DNA from: Fulvivirga sp.
Lineage (GTDB): Bacteria; Bacteroidota; Bacteroidia; Cytophagales; Cyclobacteriaceae
NCBI GenBank assembly: GCA_028280565.1
Contig: JANQLQ010000167.1
Coordinates: 1-64,000 of the forward strand
Reading direction: 5' to 3'
DNA: 64,000 nt
The notes beneath the pieces were generated by a model. The model was not told where the DNA came from, did not search any database, and worked only from the letters and a program-made list of their open reading frames with translations. The position numbers and the translations under genes were made by a program. This document shows, one piece after another, positions 29,119-38,503 of this stretch (positions are counted from its first letter, which is position 1; each line of letters opens with the position of its first letter).

Positions 29119-30312
29119 ATGAGTATTACGAGAAGAAAATTTCTATCAAAAGGAGTATTGGCGGCCAGTAGCATGGCCCTGCCAGCACCTTTCGTGTGGA
29201 GCCGCTGTACGGCAAGCACCTCTCCGCTGGGTGTTGGGATCATAGGTATGGGTGATCGAGGTACGGGACTGGCCTCTTTGATCCAAAATATTCCGAGTAT
29301 CAAGCTTGTAGCTTATTGTGATGTATTGCCTTTCCGACTGACCAGCGCAAAACAGCAAGTAGGAGAAGAAGCCAAAGCGTATGCAGGTCATGAAGCTTTA
29401 CTTGAAGATAAAAATGTCCAGGCGGTTATCATTGCTACTCCGTTCAACTCTCATGCAGATATTGCGATAGATGCGCTCAATAGCGGCAAGCATGTGTATT
29501 GTGAAAAAACACTTGCCTATGGAATTGAAGAAAACAAAAAACTGGTATCCGCTGCTGAAGCTTCAAAAAAAATATTTCAAACAGGTCACCAGTACCACAG
29601 TTCCAGGCTATACCATCATATCGTGGATATCATCAAGAAGGGTTACATAGGTGAGCTATCCATGATAGAAAGCCAATGGAACAGGAATGGCGACTGGAGA
29701 CGCCCTGTACCTGACCCCAAGTGGGAAAGAATGGTCAACTGGCGCATGTACCGGGAATATTCCGGCGGGCTGGTGGCTGAATTATGCTCCCATCAAATTG
29801 ATTTCTCTAACTGGCTAACCGGCCAAGTGCCCCATAAGGTAACCGGTTTTGGCGGTGTTGATTATTGGAAAGATGGGCGGGAAACTTATGATAACGTCCA
29901 TATCATCACAGAATATCCCAGCGGCCTAAAAGCCACTTATACCTGCCTGACTACCAACGCAAAGGATGACTACCAAATTAAAATTTTAGGAAAAGAGGGA
30001 ACGATCATCGTGAACTACGAAAAAGCCTGGGTGTACCTTGAGCGCAGTAAGATCGCCGAACTCGGCACGGTGGATGGCGTCAGCAGCGCCACGGTAAAAT
30101 CGTGGGAGAACGGGGAAGGAACACCCATTGACGTGGAACACAAAAACCCCACACTACAAGCCCTGCTGGACTTCCAAGAAGCAGTTCGTACAGGGCAACA
30201 GCCGCTTTCAAATGTAGTAAGCGGCGCCAATGCGGCCATTGTAGTACAAATGGCACTAGATGCGATGGACCATGACCAGGTCCAATACTGGAAAGAAGAA
30301 TACAATTTTTAA
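29119..30312 (+). CDS. Tat-exported Gfo/Idh/MocA oxidoreductase 1
   Basis: A 397-residue NAD(P)-dependent oxidoreductase with a twin-arginine signal (SITRRKFLSKGVLAASS). The Rossmann domain has VGIIGMGDRGTG, then the family EKxxxY-like motif as CEKTLAYGIEE, and a C-terminal alpha/beta domain with the GGLVAELCSHQIDFSNWL histidine region. Tat export fits enzymes that fold with bound cofactor, as in glucose-fructose oxidoreductase. Such exported forms can oxidise the C3 hydroxyl of glycosides. It lies 23 bp before the DUF1080 gene. Confidence 0.88.
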   Translation: MSITRRKFLSKGVLAASSMALPAPFVWSRCTASTSPLGVGIIGMGDRGTGLASLIQNIPSIKLVAYCDVLPFRLTSAKQQVGEEAKAYAGHEALLEDKNVQAVIIATPFNSHADIAIDALNSGKHVYCEKTLAYGIEENKKLVSAAEASKKIFQTGHQYHSSRLYHHIVDIIKKGYIGELSMIESQWNRNGDWRRPVPDPKWERMVNWRMYREYSGGLVAELCSHQIDFSNWLTGQVPHKVTGFGGVDYWKDGRETYDNVHIITEYPSGLKATYTCLTTNAKDDYQIKILGKEGTIIVNYEKAWVYLERSKIAELGTVDGVSSATVKSWENGEGTPIDVEHKNPTLQALLDFQEAVRTGQQPLSNVVSGANAAIVVQMALDAMDHDQVQYWKEEYNF

Positions 30313-30335
30313 ACCCATAATTCAATGATACTGAT

Positions 30336-31715
30336 ATGAAAATATGTTTTGTTTTTGCCGCCCTACTTTCCCTGGCACTACCCGCTAAAGCACAAGATGA
30401 TGGGTGGACCGACCTGTTTAACGGGAAAAACTTCAAAAACTGGGAAAAGCTTAACGGCACAGCCACCTATACCATCGAAGAGGGCACCATCGTGGGCACC
30501 TCTAAACTAGGGACTCCCAATACTTTTTTAGCCACAAAGAAAAAATACACAGATTTTATCCTCCAGTTCGAGGTTTGGGTCGATAACCAGCTGAACTCCG
30601 GGGTACAAATAAGGAGTAATAGTCTTAAGGAGTACAAAGATGGACGCGTTCATGGCTACCAGGTGGAAATAGACCCCAGTAGGAGGGCCTACAGCGGTGG
30701 TATTTACGATGAGGCTCGACGTGGATGGCTCTATCCCCTGGCGAGAAACCCAAAAGGACGGGAGGCCTTCCGGACTGGCGAATGGAACGCCTATCGTATA
30801 GAATGTATTGGTAATACCATACGGACTTGGATCAATGGGGTAATGTGCAGCCATCTTGTAGATGATTTGACAGCGGAAGGTTTTATAGCCCTCCAAGTAC
30901 ATAGCATTGGACGAGAAGAACAAGCCGGCACGCAGGTGAAGTGGAGAAACCTGCAGATCAAAACGGACAAATTGGAAGAAGCTCGCTGGCCGGTGGCGCC
31001 TGGCATTCCAGAGGTAAGTTACTTGATCAATGAGCTCACTACCATGGAAAAACGCCAGGGCTTTAGGCTCCTCTGGGATGGAAAAACCTCCAACGGCTGG
31101 CGCGGCGCTAAGCTGGACCAGTTCCCAACGTCAGGTTGGACCATAAAAGACGGCATACTTACTGTACTGGCTACCGACGGGGGCGAATCTACCGGACCTG
31201 GCGACATCATCACCGAAGATCTTTTCAGCAATTTCGAACTGGAGTTAGAATTTATGATCACTGAAGGAGCCAACAGTGGCATAAAATATTTCGTGGATGC
31301 CGAGCTTAACAAAGGCCCGGGATCAGCCATTGGTTGTGAATTCCAGATCTTGGATGACAAAAAACATCCAGATGCCAAAATGGGTGTTGAAGGAAACCGG
31401 ACGCTAGCCTCGTTGTACGACCTAATCACGGCAGAAAACCTTTCTAACCCAGCGGGTACCAAAGCGAGGATGTTTAAAGGAGTAGGGAATTGGAATAAGG
31501 CCCGGGTCGTATCCAAAGACGGAAAAGTGGAGCACTGGCTCAATAACGAGAAGGCCGTAGAATACGACCGTTACTCGCAGGTATTCAAAGCACTGGTCCA
31601 CTACAGCAAGTACAAAGACTGGAAGGAATTTGGGCGATGGCCACAAGGGCATATCCTCTTACAGGACCATGGGGACACCGTGCATTTTAGAAGTATCAAA
31701 ATTAAAGAACTTTAA
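30336..31715 (+). CDS. Double DUF1080 (3-keto-glycoside hydrolase-type) protein
   Basis: A 459-residue protein with a signal peptide (MKICFVFAALLSLALPAKAQ) and two DUF1080/PF06439 concanavalin-like domains. The first is at about residues 22-210 (WTDLFNGKNFKNWEKLNG...GVQIRSNS) and the second at about 230-455 (FRLLWDGKTSNGWRGAKL...NSGIKYFVD). The Pfam family is named for 3-keto-disaccharide hydrolase activity. Most members have one domain, so this is a tandem fusion. Its position between two exported Gfo/Idh/MocA oxidoreductases supports a shared 3-keto sugar pathway. Confidence 0.88.
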   Translation: MKICFVFAALLSLALPAKAQDDGWTDLFNGKNFKNWEKLNGTATYTIEEGTIVGTSKLGTPNTFLATKKKYTDFILQFEVWVDNQLNSGVQIRSNSLKEYKDGRVHGYQVEIDPSRRAYSGGIYDEARRGWLYPLARNPKGREAFRTGEWNAYRIECIGNTIRTWINGVMCSHLVDDLTAEGFIALQVHSIGREEQAGTQVKWRNLQIKTDKLEEARWPVAPGIPEVSYLINELTTMEKRQGFRLLWDGKTSNGWRGAKLDQFPTSGWTIKDGILTVLATDGGESTGPGDIITEDLFSNFELELEFMITEGANSGIKYFVDAELNKGPGSAIGCEFQILDDKKHPDAKMGVEGNRTLASLYDLITAENLSNPAGTKARMFKGVGNWNKARVVSKDGKVEHWLNNEKAVEYDRYSQVFKALVHYSKYKDWKEFGRWPQGHILLQDHGDTVHFRSIKIKEL

Positions 31716-31731
31716 AACCCATCATTTCGCT

Positions 31732-33063
31732 ATGATCGACAATAAGCATTCCAGGAGAGAATTCGTGAAAAAGTCCACTGCCGGCGCAGTAGGTTTATCT
31801 TTTGCACTATCCGCGAAAAGCTACTCCAATATTATTGGTGCCAACGACCGCATGAACTTCGCCGCCGTAGGTGTCCAAGGACGTGGTAAAGCCTTGATCC
31901 AAGCCGTGGCTGCATTGGAAAACACCTCGCTACGCGCTATTTGCGACGTAGATTCCAGGGAGTTTGATATCACCGGCAAGCTAGTTAAAGACCTCTTCGG
32001 TAAAAAAGCCAAGAACCATACTGATATCCGGAAGATGCTCGAGTCAAAAGATGTGGATGCCATCCTCATCGCTACGCCGGAGCACTGGCATGCTCCTATG
32101 GCACTGATGGGAGCACAGGCCGGCAAGCACGTTTATGTAGAAAAACCTTGCAGCCACAACCCAAAAGAAGGGGAAATACTTGTAGAAGCACAAAAGAAAT
32201 ACGGTAAGGTGATCCAAATGGGGAACCAGCAGCGATCATCACCTATTTCAATACAAGCGATACAGGACGTTCGCAATGGACTCATTGGCGAAGCTTATTA
32301 TGGCAAGGCATGGTACTCCAATGGCAGGGGCACCATCGGCCGCGGTAAAGAAGCACCTGTCCCGGAATGGCTGGATTGGGAGCTATGGCAAGGACCTGCG
32401 CCACGCCGGTCTTACAAGGATAATTATGTGCACTACAATTGGCACTGGTTCTGGCATTGGGGCACGGGAGAAATCAACAATAACGGCACCCATGAAATCG
32501 ACATCTGCCGCTGGGCATTGAATGTAGATTATCCTAAGACCGTAGTTTCTTCCGGGGGCCGCTACCACTTTGATGACGACTGGCAATTTTATGATACACA
32601 GGTGGTCAATTACGAATTCGAAGAAGGTAAAATGATCTCATGGGAAGGCCGGAGTTGTAATAACCTAAATCAATATGACCGGGGCCGGGGGGCCACCATT
32701 CATGGTACTAAGGGGTCGATACTGCTAGACCGTAATAAATACATCGTCTATGACAGCCAACGAAACATCGTAAAAGAAATGGATGAAGCAGGGGAAAGTG
32801 CCACTACGGACACGGTAGGTGCTGGCTATTTAGACATGTTGCACATGAAAAACTTTGTGAGTGCCATCAAATCCGGTGAGAAACAAAACTCTCCTATCCA
32901 TGAGGGGCATATCACTAATTTACTGTGCCACTTGGGTAATTACTCTCAAAAGCTGGGTAGAAAACTCACCCTAGACACTTCCAATGGACACATCTTGGAT
33001 GATAAGGAAGCTATGAGCTACTGGGGCCGTGAGTATGAGCCCGGCTGGGAGATGAAACTCTGA
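31732..33063 (+). CDS. Tat-exported Gfo/Idh/MocA oxidoreductase 2
   Basis: A 443-residue oxidoreductase with a Tat signal (HSRREFVKKSTAGAVGLSF) and a Rossmann fold (NFAAVGVQGRGKA). The EKP motif is in VYVEKPCSHNPKEG, and a histidine-rich C-terminal domain includes WHWFWHWGTGEINNNGTHEID. It is closer to the GH109-like/DUF1080-associated exported branch than to the first copy, from which it differs in the insertions around the active site. The ATG at 31732 starts the Tat signal; an upstream in-frame start would overlap the previous gene. It is 16 bp after the DUF1080 gene. Confidence 0.88.
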   Translation: MIDNKHSRREFVKKSTAGAVGLSFALSAKSYSNIIGANDRMNFAAVGVQGRGKALIQAVAALENTSLRAICDVDSREFDITGKLVKDLFGKKAKNHTDIRKMLESKDVDAILIATPEHWHAPMALMGAQAGKHVYVEKPCSHNPKEGEILVEAQKKYGKVIQMGNQQRSSPISIQAIQDVRNGLIGEAYYGKAWYSNGRGTIGRGKEAPVPEWLDWELWQGPAPRRSYKDNYVHYNWHWFWHWGTGEINNNGTHEIDICRWALNVDYPKTVVSSGGRYHFDDDWQFYDTQVVNYEFEEGKMISWEGRSCNNLNQYDRGRGATIHGTKGSILLDRNKYIVYDSQRNIVKEMDEAGESATTDTVGAGYLDMLHMKNFVSAIKSGEKQNSPIHEGHITNLLCHLGNYSQKLGRKLTLDTSNGHILDDKEAMSYWGREYEPGWEMKL

Positions 33064-33073
33064 TGTAACATTT

Positions 33074-33107
33074 ACCGGCGATTCTCTCTTGTAGGTGTTT
33101 CGCCGGT
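33074..33107 (+). promoter_or_regulatory. Intercistronic hairpin
   Basis: ACCGGCGA (33074-33081) pairs perfectly with TCGCCGGT (33100-33107) across an 18-base loop, 10 bp after the oxidoreductase stop. There is no following T-run, so this looks more like an mRNA processing or stability element than a terminator. Confidence 0.4.
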
Positions 33108-33133
33108 TATAAATTAAGGTGGGGAGCTTTGCG

Positions 33134-34768
33134 ATGTTTACATTGAATAACTTGGATATTTCGAGCGTTTTAAAGGTATTGACTTGGGCCGGTTCACTAC
33201 TGGTGCTGGTACTCGCGTGTAACCCCAAAAAAGGGGATACAAGGGCAGATCAACCTATGGGCCAAGAGGCCCTACTGGAAAAAGGCGCCAAGGTGTACCG
33301 GGCGGCCTGTATGACCTGTCATCAAGCAGAAGGACAGGGGATCCCGGGTGTCCACCCTCCCCTGGTCCAAACAGGATGGGTAACGGGCAGTAAAGAACGG
33401 CTGATCAAGATAGTTATCCATGGTCTGCAAGAAAAGATCAGGGTTCATGGCGAGATCTATGACGCAGTAATGCCCCCCATGGGTCATCTTAGCGATGAGG
33501 AGATCGCTACCGTACTTTCTTATGTAAGGAACAGTTTTGGCAACCAAGCTTCCAACATCACGGTGGACGAAGTATCAAAAGTACGAGCGGGAGAAAGTCT
33601 TGAAGAAAAAGAGGAAGATTTTGCCAGTACAAATCCCGTCAACGACTACTCAAAAAGAAAGATCAGGGACGGTATTGTAAGCCGGGTGGGTTCGCATTTC
33701 AAAAAAGGGGAGATCCTGCTGGACCAGGTATACCTGCCGAAAGGATTCGAGATCAATGTATTCGCCGCCAACTTGCAGAATCCCCGTTCGTTGGCCTTAG
33801 GTCCAAAAGGTACCGTTTTCGTAGGTACCCGGAGAAATGAAGGGGATTTTATCTATGCTATCTTGGATAAGGATAAAGATTGGAAGCCTGACACCGTCTT
33901 GCAAATATCAAAAGGATTAAAATGGAATCCCATGGGTGTAGCCATGAGGGGAAATGACCTCTATATCGGCGAGATCGATCGAATCCTTAAGTTTGAAAAT
34001 ATAGAGGATCACCTTTTTGATCCGCCGGAACCCGCATTGATCTTTAATTATCCTCCTGAGAAAAAGCATGGGGATAAATACATTCGTTTTGGCCCGGATG
34101 ACAAGTTATATGTTCCCGTAGGGGCTCCATGTAATAGCTGTCTTGAAGACAACCCCATTTTTGCGTCCATTACCCGTATTAACCCTGATGGGAGCGGCTT
34201 CGAGATCTTTGCCCATGGCGTACGGAATTCCAGGGGATATGATTGGCATCCCACTACAAAGGAGCTATGGTTCAGTGATCATGGCCGTGACCACCTGGGG
34301 GATGACTCTCCTCCTTGCGAAGTCAATATTGCCCCTAAATCCGGGATGCACTTTGGTTTCCCGTTCTGCCATGGAGCGGATATCAGCGACCCTGAATTTG
34401 GCACACAACGACCGTGCCCCGATTTTGAACCAACAGTACATGACTTAGCGGCCCATGCTGCGCCGGTAAGTTTGAAATTTTACACCGGGCAGATGTTCCC
34501 GGAAGAATATCGCGACCAAATTTTAGTGGCCGAACATGGCTCCTGGAACCGGCAAGAAAAACAAGGGTATCGAATTATGCTGTTGAGATTAAAAGGCAAT
34601 GAAGTTATCGCTTACGAGCCTTTCGCATACGGATGGCTGGACCACGAGAAAAATGACGCCTGGGGCAGACCTGTAGATATTCTTCAAATGCCGGACGGAT
34701 CATTACTGATCTCGGACGACTACGCGGGCGTCATCTACCGGATCTCATACAGTACCCCTCCTTCATAA
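33134..34768 (+). CDS. Cytochrome c-PQQ-type sugar dehydrogenase fusion lipoprotein
   Basis: A 544-residue lipoprotein (lipobox LVLAC, Cys near 29). A monohaem cytochrome c domain (C59-x-x-C62-H63 in AACMTCHQ, axial Met in MPPMGHLS) occupies residues 45-135. It is followed by a six-bladed propeller of the soluble glucose/sorbosone dehydrogenase class (about 190-540, with NPRSLALGPKGTVFVGTR, GVRNSRGYDWHP and VAEHGSWNR). The dehydrogenase would pass electrons straight to its own haem and on to the respiratory chain. It probably oxidises a sugar or aldose released by the neighbouring enzymes. Confidence 0.88.
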   Translation: MFTLNNLDISSVLKVLTWAGSLLVLVLACNPKKGDTRADQPMGQEALLEKGAKVYRAACMTCHQAEGQGIPGVHPPLVQTGWVTGSKERLIKIVIHGLQEKIRVHGEIYDAVMPPMGHLSDEEIATVLSYVRNSFGNQASNITVDEVSKVRAGESLEEKEEDFASTNPVNDYSKRKIRDGIVSRVGSHFKKGEILLDQVYLPKGFEINVFAANLQNPRSLALGPKGTVFVGTRRNEGDFIYAILDKDKDWKPDTVLQISKGLKWNPMGVAMRGNDLYIGEIDRILKFENIEDHLFDPPEPALIFNYPPEKKHGDKYIRFGPDDKLYVPVGAPCNSCLEDNPIFASITRINPDGSGFEIFAHGVRNSRGYDWHPTTKELWFSDHGRDHLGDDSPPCEVNIAPKSGMHFGFPFCHGADISDPEFGTQRPCPDFEPTVHDLAAHAAPVSLKFYTGQMFPEEYRDQILVAEHGSWNRQEKQGYRIMLLRLKGNEVIAYEPFAYGWLDHEKNDAWGRPVDILQMPDGSLLISDDYAGVIYRISYSTPPS

Positions 34769-34816
34769 TTCAAACCAAATGGTCACCTGGATATGCTTTT
34801 TGAAAAAAACTTCAAC

Positions 34817-36679
34817 ATGAACCAAAGAAACTACCTACGGACCAATTCCCTTCTCTTTGCCCTGGCCATTGCCGTCCTTTTTAGCCACTGTACTTCTAAA
34901 GAAGCACTACCCCCACCCAACATTCTCTGGATTGTGAGCGAGGACAACGGCCCCTACCTGGGATGTTATGGGGATAACGTGGCTACCACTCCTCACCTGG
35001 ATGCATTCGCCTCAGAAGGTGTATTATTTACTCGTGCTTATTCTAGCGCCCCGGTATGTGCGCCATCTCGCGCTACGCTCATCACAGGCATGTATCCGCC
35101 CGCACTGGGTGTGGAAAACATGCGTTCCACCTACCCCGTACCTAGCTTCATCCGCTTTTATCCTCATTATTTGAAAGAAGCAGGGTACTATACTTCCAAC
35201 AATCATAAAAAAGACTATAACACCACGGATCAGCCCAGCGCCTGGCACGAAAGCAGCAAGGAGGCCACCTATGAAAAGCGAGCGCCGGGGCAACCCTTTT
35301 TCCATGTGAGCAACTTGTATACCACCCATGAAAGCCGGCTCCACTTGGATTCTATTGCCAGGCAACATACTCCTGGTACAGTAAAGCTTCCGGCCTACCA
35401 CCCCGATACAAAAGAAGTGCGTAACGACTGGGGCGTATATTACGATCGTATCCAGGACATGGACCAACAGGTAGGTGAAATCTTACAAAAATTAGAACGT
35501 GAAGGCCTGGCGGAAAATACGATCATCTTTTATTTCAGCGACCATGGCGGGGCCGTGGCAGGTAGTAAGAGGTTTTTATTTGAAAGCGGGCTACGCGTAC
35601 CCCTAATTGTTCGTATCCCCGAAAAATATAAACACCTTTCCCCCCATGAAATGGGCACACGCACTGACCAGGTAGTGTCTTTCATTGATTTCAAACCTAC
35701 CCTATTGAATTTAGCCGGGCTGGAAATCCCAGGCTACACGCAAGGGCAAGCTTTTTTAGGTGAGAACATACCTAGCGCCCAACCTTACGCTTATGCCTTC
35801 CGCGGCAGGATGGACGAACGCATCGACCTGTCACGAAGTGTATCCGACGGGAGATTCCGCTACACCAGGAATTTCATGCCACATAGGCCATATTCTCAAT
35901 ATGTGGGCACATTATGGAAAGCCCCGGGCATGCGCGCGTGGGAGGCTTCTTACCAAGCAGGAGAGCTGAACCCGGCGCAGGAAAGGTTTTTCCTGCCAAA
36001 GCCCTTCGAAGAATTATATGATCTCACCGATGACCCCGATAATATCAAAAACCTGGCCGGCCAACCGGCGTACCAAAAAGAATTAGAACGATTACGATCC
36101 GCCCTGGACCAATGGCAGTTAGAAAATAAAGATGCCGGGTTCATACCCGAATCATTTTTAGACAGCCTTTCTTCGGACGGAACGGTCTACGAATATATAC
36201 ATAGCACTGCCTACCCGGTAGATCATATCTTAGACGTAGCCAAAATGGGAGCCTCCGGGAAGGCAGATCATGTAGACACGCTGACCCAATTGCTCCAGCA
36301 TGAAAATGCCATTATCCGTTATTGGGCGGCCACCGGTTTGATCCATACAGGCCCGGAAGCTGGGGCCGCAAGTGAACTACTCCTGGAAAGGCTTAAAGAC
36401 CCTTCCCCTGCCGTGAGTATTGCTGCTGCGGAAGCCCTGTTCCACTTAGGCCAAAAAAAGATAGCAATTGAGCACCTCACAGGAGTGCTCTCCCATGAAA
36501 ATATGCACACCCGGTTGCTGGCTCTCAACACGCTGGAATACACGGGTAATGACGCCAAAGCGGCCCTGCCTATCATCCAACAATTGATCCGCCCCAAAGA
36601 AGACCGGGAGTACGATAACCGGGCGATGTGGCGGCTTGTTGAAAAATTGAGCCCCCCAGGCACAAACGATGCCATGTAA
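34817..36679 (+). CDS. Sulfatase with C-terminal HEAT repeats, lipoprotein
   Basis: A 620-residue lipoprotein (lipobox VLFSHC, Cys at 25). The sulfatase domain starts NILWIVSEDNGPYLGCYGD and contains Cys81 in CAPSRATLITG, the C-x-P-S-R site that is converted to formylglycine. A second metal-site region is FYFSDHGGAVAGSKRF. From about residue 480 onwards, HEAT-like helical repeats (VDTLTQLLQHENAIIRYWAATGL...) form a C-terminal solenoid. By overall look it belongs to the SGSH-like S1 group, but the substrate is not readable. An in-frame ATG at 34793 is an alternative start. It closes the exported cluster. Confidence 0.88.
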   Translation: MNQRNYLRTNSLLFALAIAVLFSHCTSKEALPPPNILWIVSEDNGPYLGCYGDNVATTPHLDAFASEGVLFTRAYSSAPVCAPSRATLITGMYPPALGVENMRSTYPVPSFIRFYPHYLKEAGYYTSNNHKKDYNTTDQPSAWHESSKEATYEKRAPGQPFFHVSNLYTTHESRLHLDSIARQHTPGTVKLPAYHPDTKEVRNDWGVYYDRIQDMDQQVGEILQKLEREGLAENTIIFYFSDHGGAVAGSKRFLFESGLRVPLIVRIPEKYKHLSPHEMGTRTDQVVSFIDFKPTLLNLAGLEIPGYTQGQAFLGENIPSAQPYAYAFRGRMDERIDLSRSVSDGRFRYTRNFMPHRPYSQYVGTLWKAPGMRAWEASYQAGELNPAQERFFLPKPFEELYDLTDDPDNIKNLAGQPAYQKELERLRSALDQWQLENKDAGFIPESFLDSLSSDGTVYEYIHSTAYPVDHILDVAKMGASGKADHVDTLTQLLQHENAIIRYWAATGLIHTGPEAGAASELLLERLKDPSPAVSIAAAEALFHLGQKKIAIEHLTGVLSHENMHTRLLALNTLEYTGNDAKAALPIIQQLIRPKEDREYDNRAMWRLVEKLSPPGTNDAM

Positions 36680-36688
36680 ACGTGGGGT

Positions 36689-37399
36689 TTATATCCTGCC
36701 TTTTAACACAACCTCTGTAAAAACTCCCTTGTAACTTTCACCAATGGGCAAGTATTTGTCTTTCACTTTTACCTTATTATTCCTGATGTCAAGGATCTTA
36801 TCAATAGAAATAATGTAAGATTTATGGATACGGATAAACTGTTCCGGGTCAAATTGCTCTTCAAATGATTTGAGACTACGAAGTGTAAGCACAGGGTGCT
36901 CCTGCAGCGTGTGGATCTTCACATACTCCTTATAACCTTCGATATAATGGATCTCTGCCAGCGAGATCTTGATCATATGGTGTTCGGAATTGACAAAAAT
37001 AAAATCCGGTGTTTTCTCTTTGGCTAGTGATGCCGCACCACCCGCAGGAGTGTGGGTTTTTGTAGCCTTATTGATGGCTTTCAGAAAGCGTTCAAATCCA
37101 AACGGTTTTAGCAAATAATCGGTAGCGTCCAGCTCAAAGCCATCGACAGCATATTCTGAATATGCCGTGGTAAAAATCACCTTAGGTACGCTGCCCAAAG
37201 ACCGTATAAGTTCAAGGCCATTGAGGCCTGGCATATTAATATCCACAAAGACGATGTCCACCTCCTGGGAATTGATCTGCTGAAGAGCTTCAAACGGGTT
37301 TTCATATACCCCAACTAATTCCAGGAAAGGAACTTTCTGGATGTAATCCTGTAATACCTTTAGCGCTAAGGGTTCGTCATCTATGGCAATACACTTCAT
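36689..37399 (-). CDS. LytTR-family response regulator 2
   Basis: A 236-residue response regulator with a receiver domain (acidic pocket D7/D8, phospho-acceptor D53 in VDIVFVDINMPGLNG, TTAYSEYAVDGF, Lys in YLLKPFGF) and a LytTR DNA-binding domain (about residues 135-230, FIRIHKSYIISIDKI). It overlaps the sensor kinase gene by 4 bp. It is convergent with the exported sulfatase cluster, 9 bp away, so it may regulate that cluster, though such pairs are often unlinked to their targets. Confidence 0.92.
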   Translation of the reverse strand: MKCIAIDDEPLALKVLQDYIQKVPFLELVGVYENPFEALQQINSQEVDIVFVDINMPGLNGLELIRSLGSVPKVIFTTAYSEYAVDGFELDATDYLLKPFGFERFLKAINKATKTHTPAGGAASLAKEKTPDFIFVNSEHHMIKISLAEIHYIEGYKEYVKIHTLQEHPVLTLRSLKSFEEQFDPEQFIRIHKSYIISIDKILDIRNNKVKVKDKYLPIGESYKGVFTEVVLKGRI

Positions 37400-38436
37400 T
37401 TTGTGAGCGTCAGGGTTACATTAAAAGTGCCGTTGCATCTTTCTAAGAGCAACTCGTGCTGATCAGGGTATAAAAGATCCAGGCGTCGTTTTACATTCTC
37501 TAGCCCAATGCCTGAATCATGCTCCATTTTCTCCTGGAACTCGCCTATCGAATTAGAAACTTTAAACACCAGGTCTTTATTTCCCTCCGCCGCCACGAGA
37601 ACCTTTATTTCGCTTTTCTTGGAGTAACTATGGCTATGCTTAAATGCATTTTCTACAAAGGGCACTAAAAGCAAAGGTTCAATGTCAAACTCGGTGATGC
37701 TCCCTTGGTAATCAAATTCGATTTTCTTACCATTTATTTCCGAGTACCTCAACTTCTGTAAATCAATGAAATCGTGGATAAATTGTACCTCTTTGGACAG
37801 CCCGACTCGTTCTACATTACTTTCGTACAAGACATAACGCATCATATTGGACAAAAGTAAAATAGCCCGTTGCGTATTGTAGGAATCTGTAGCCGCCAGC
37901 GCGTAAATACTATTCAACGTATTAAAAAAGAAATGGGGATTGATCTGGGATTTCAAAAACGATAGTTCGGCCGAAAGCTTTTCTTTTTCTGCCTTCTCGA
38001 TCACTTTTCCACGTTGCTCCCAGTCCAATAGCATTTCGAAAGTAGTGCCCATGGTCAAAATCAGTATGAAAAAAGGGGCGAAAGGAGGTAGCCGGGCAAT
38101 CGGCATCTCCATGACGTACTCATCTGAACCTGATATTGCTAAAATCACCTGCCGCTCGAAAGGATTGGTGAACACAAAAACAAATGAAAAAAGAGCCAGT
38201 AAGAAAATCATGCTTACGATATATTGCCAATATTTCCTTCGTTTTAGGAACCTCGGCACCAAGAAGACCACGTTTAGAATATAACTGGGTATGATCGAAA
38301 ACGTAGTAAAAAAGATCCTAATGGTATAATCGAAGCCTACATTGATGTTATGCGCAAAACTGAAGGGAGGAACTAAGATCAGCACCAACACGAGGCAATG
38401 GAATAGTATGCGGTATTTAGCTCTTTTTTTCAACAA
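37396..38436 (-). CDS. LytS/YehU-type sensor histidine kinase 2
   Basis: A 346-residue membrane kinase with four N-terminal helices (about residues 10-135). The His_kinase box is SFLKSQINPHFFFNTLNSIYAL (phospho-His in NPHFFFN), and the ATPase domain has LLVPFVENAFKHS and GIGLENVKRRLDLLYP. Its extracytoplasmic loops are short, so sensing is likely within the membrane. Translationally coupled to the LytTR regulator through an ATGA overlap. Confidence 0.92.
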   Translation of the reverse strand: MLKKRAKYRILFHCLVLVLILVPPFSFAHNINVGFDYTIRIFFTTFSIIPSYILNVVFLVPRFLKRRKYWQYIVSMIFLLALFSFVFVFTNPFERQVILAISGSDEYVMEMPIARLPPFAPFFILILTMGTTFEMLLDWEQRGKVIEKAEKEKLSAELSFLKSQINPHFFFNTLNSIYALAATDSYNTQRAILLLSNMMRYVLYESNVERVGLSKEVQFIHDFIDLQKLRYSEINGKKIEFDYQGSITEFDIEPLLLVPFVENAFKHSHSYSKKSEIKVLVAAEGNKDLVFKVSNSIGEFQEKMEHDSGIGLENVKRRLDLLYPDQHELLLERCNGTFNVTLTLTK

Positions 38437-38503
38437 AATTTTATCAGATCCTGTGCTCGTTCCTGTGACATTAGATCGTTTTTAGCTTGTTTTATGATAT
38501 CCA

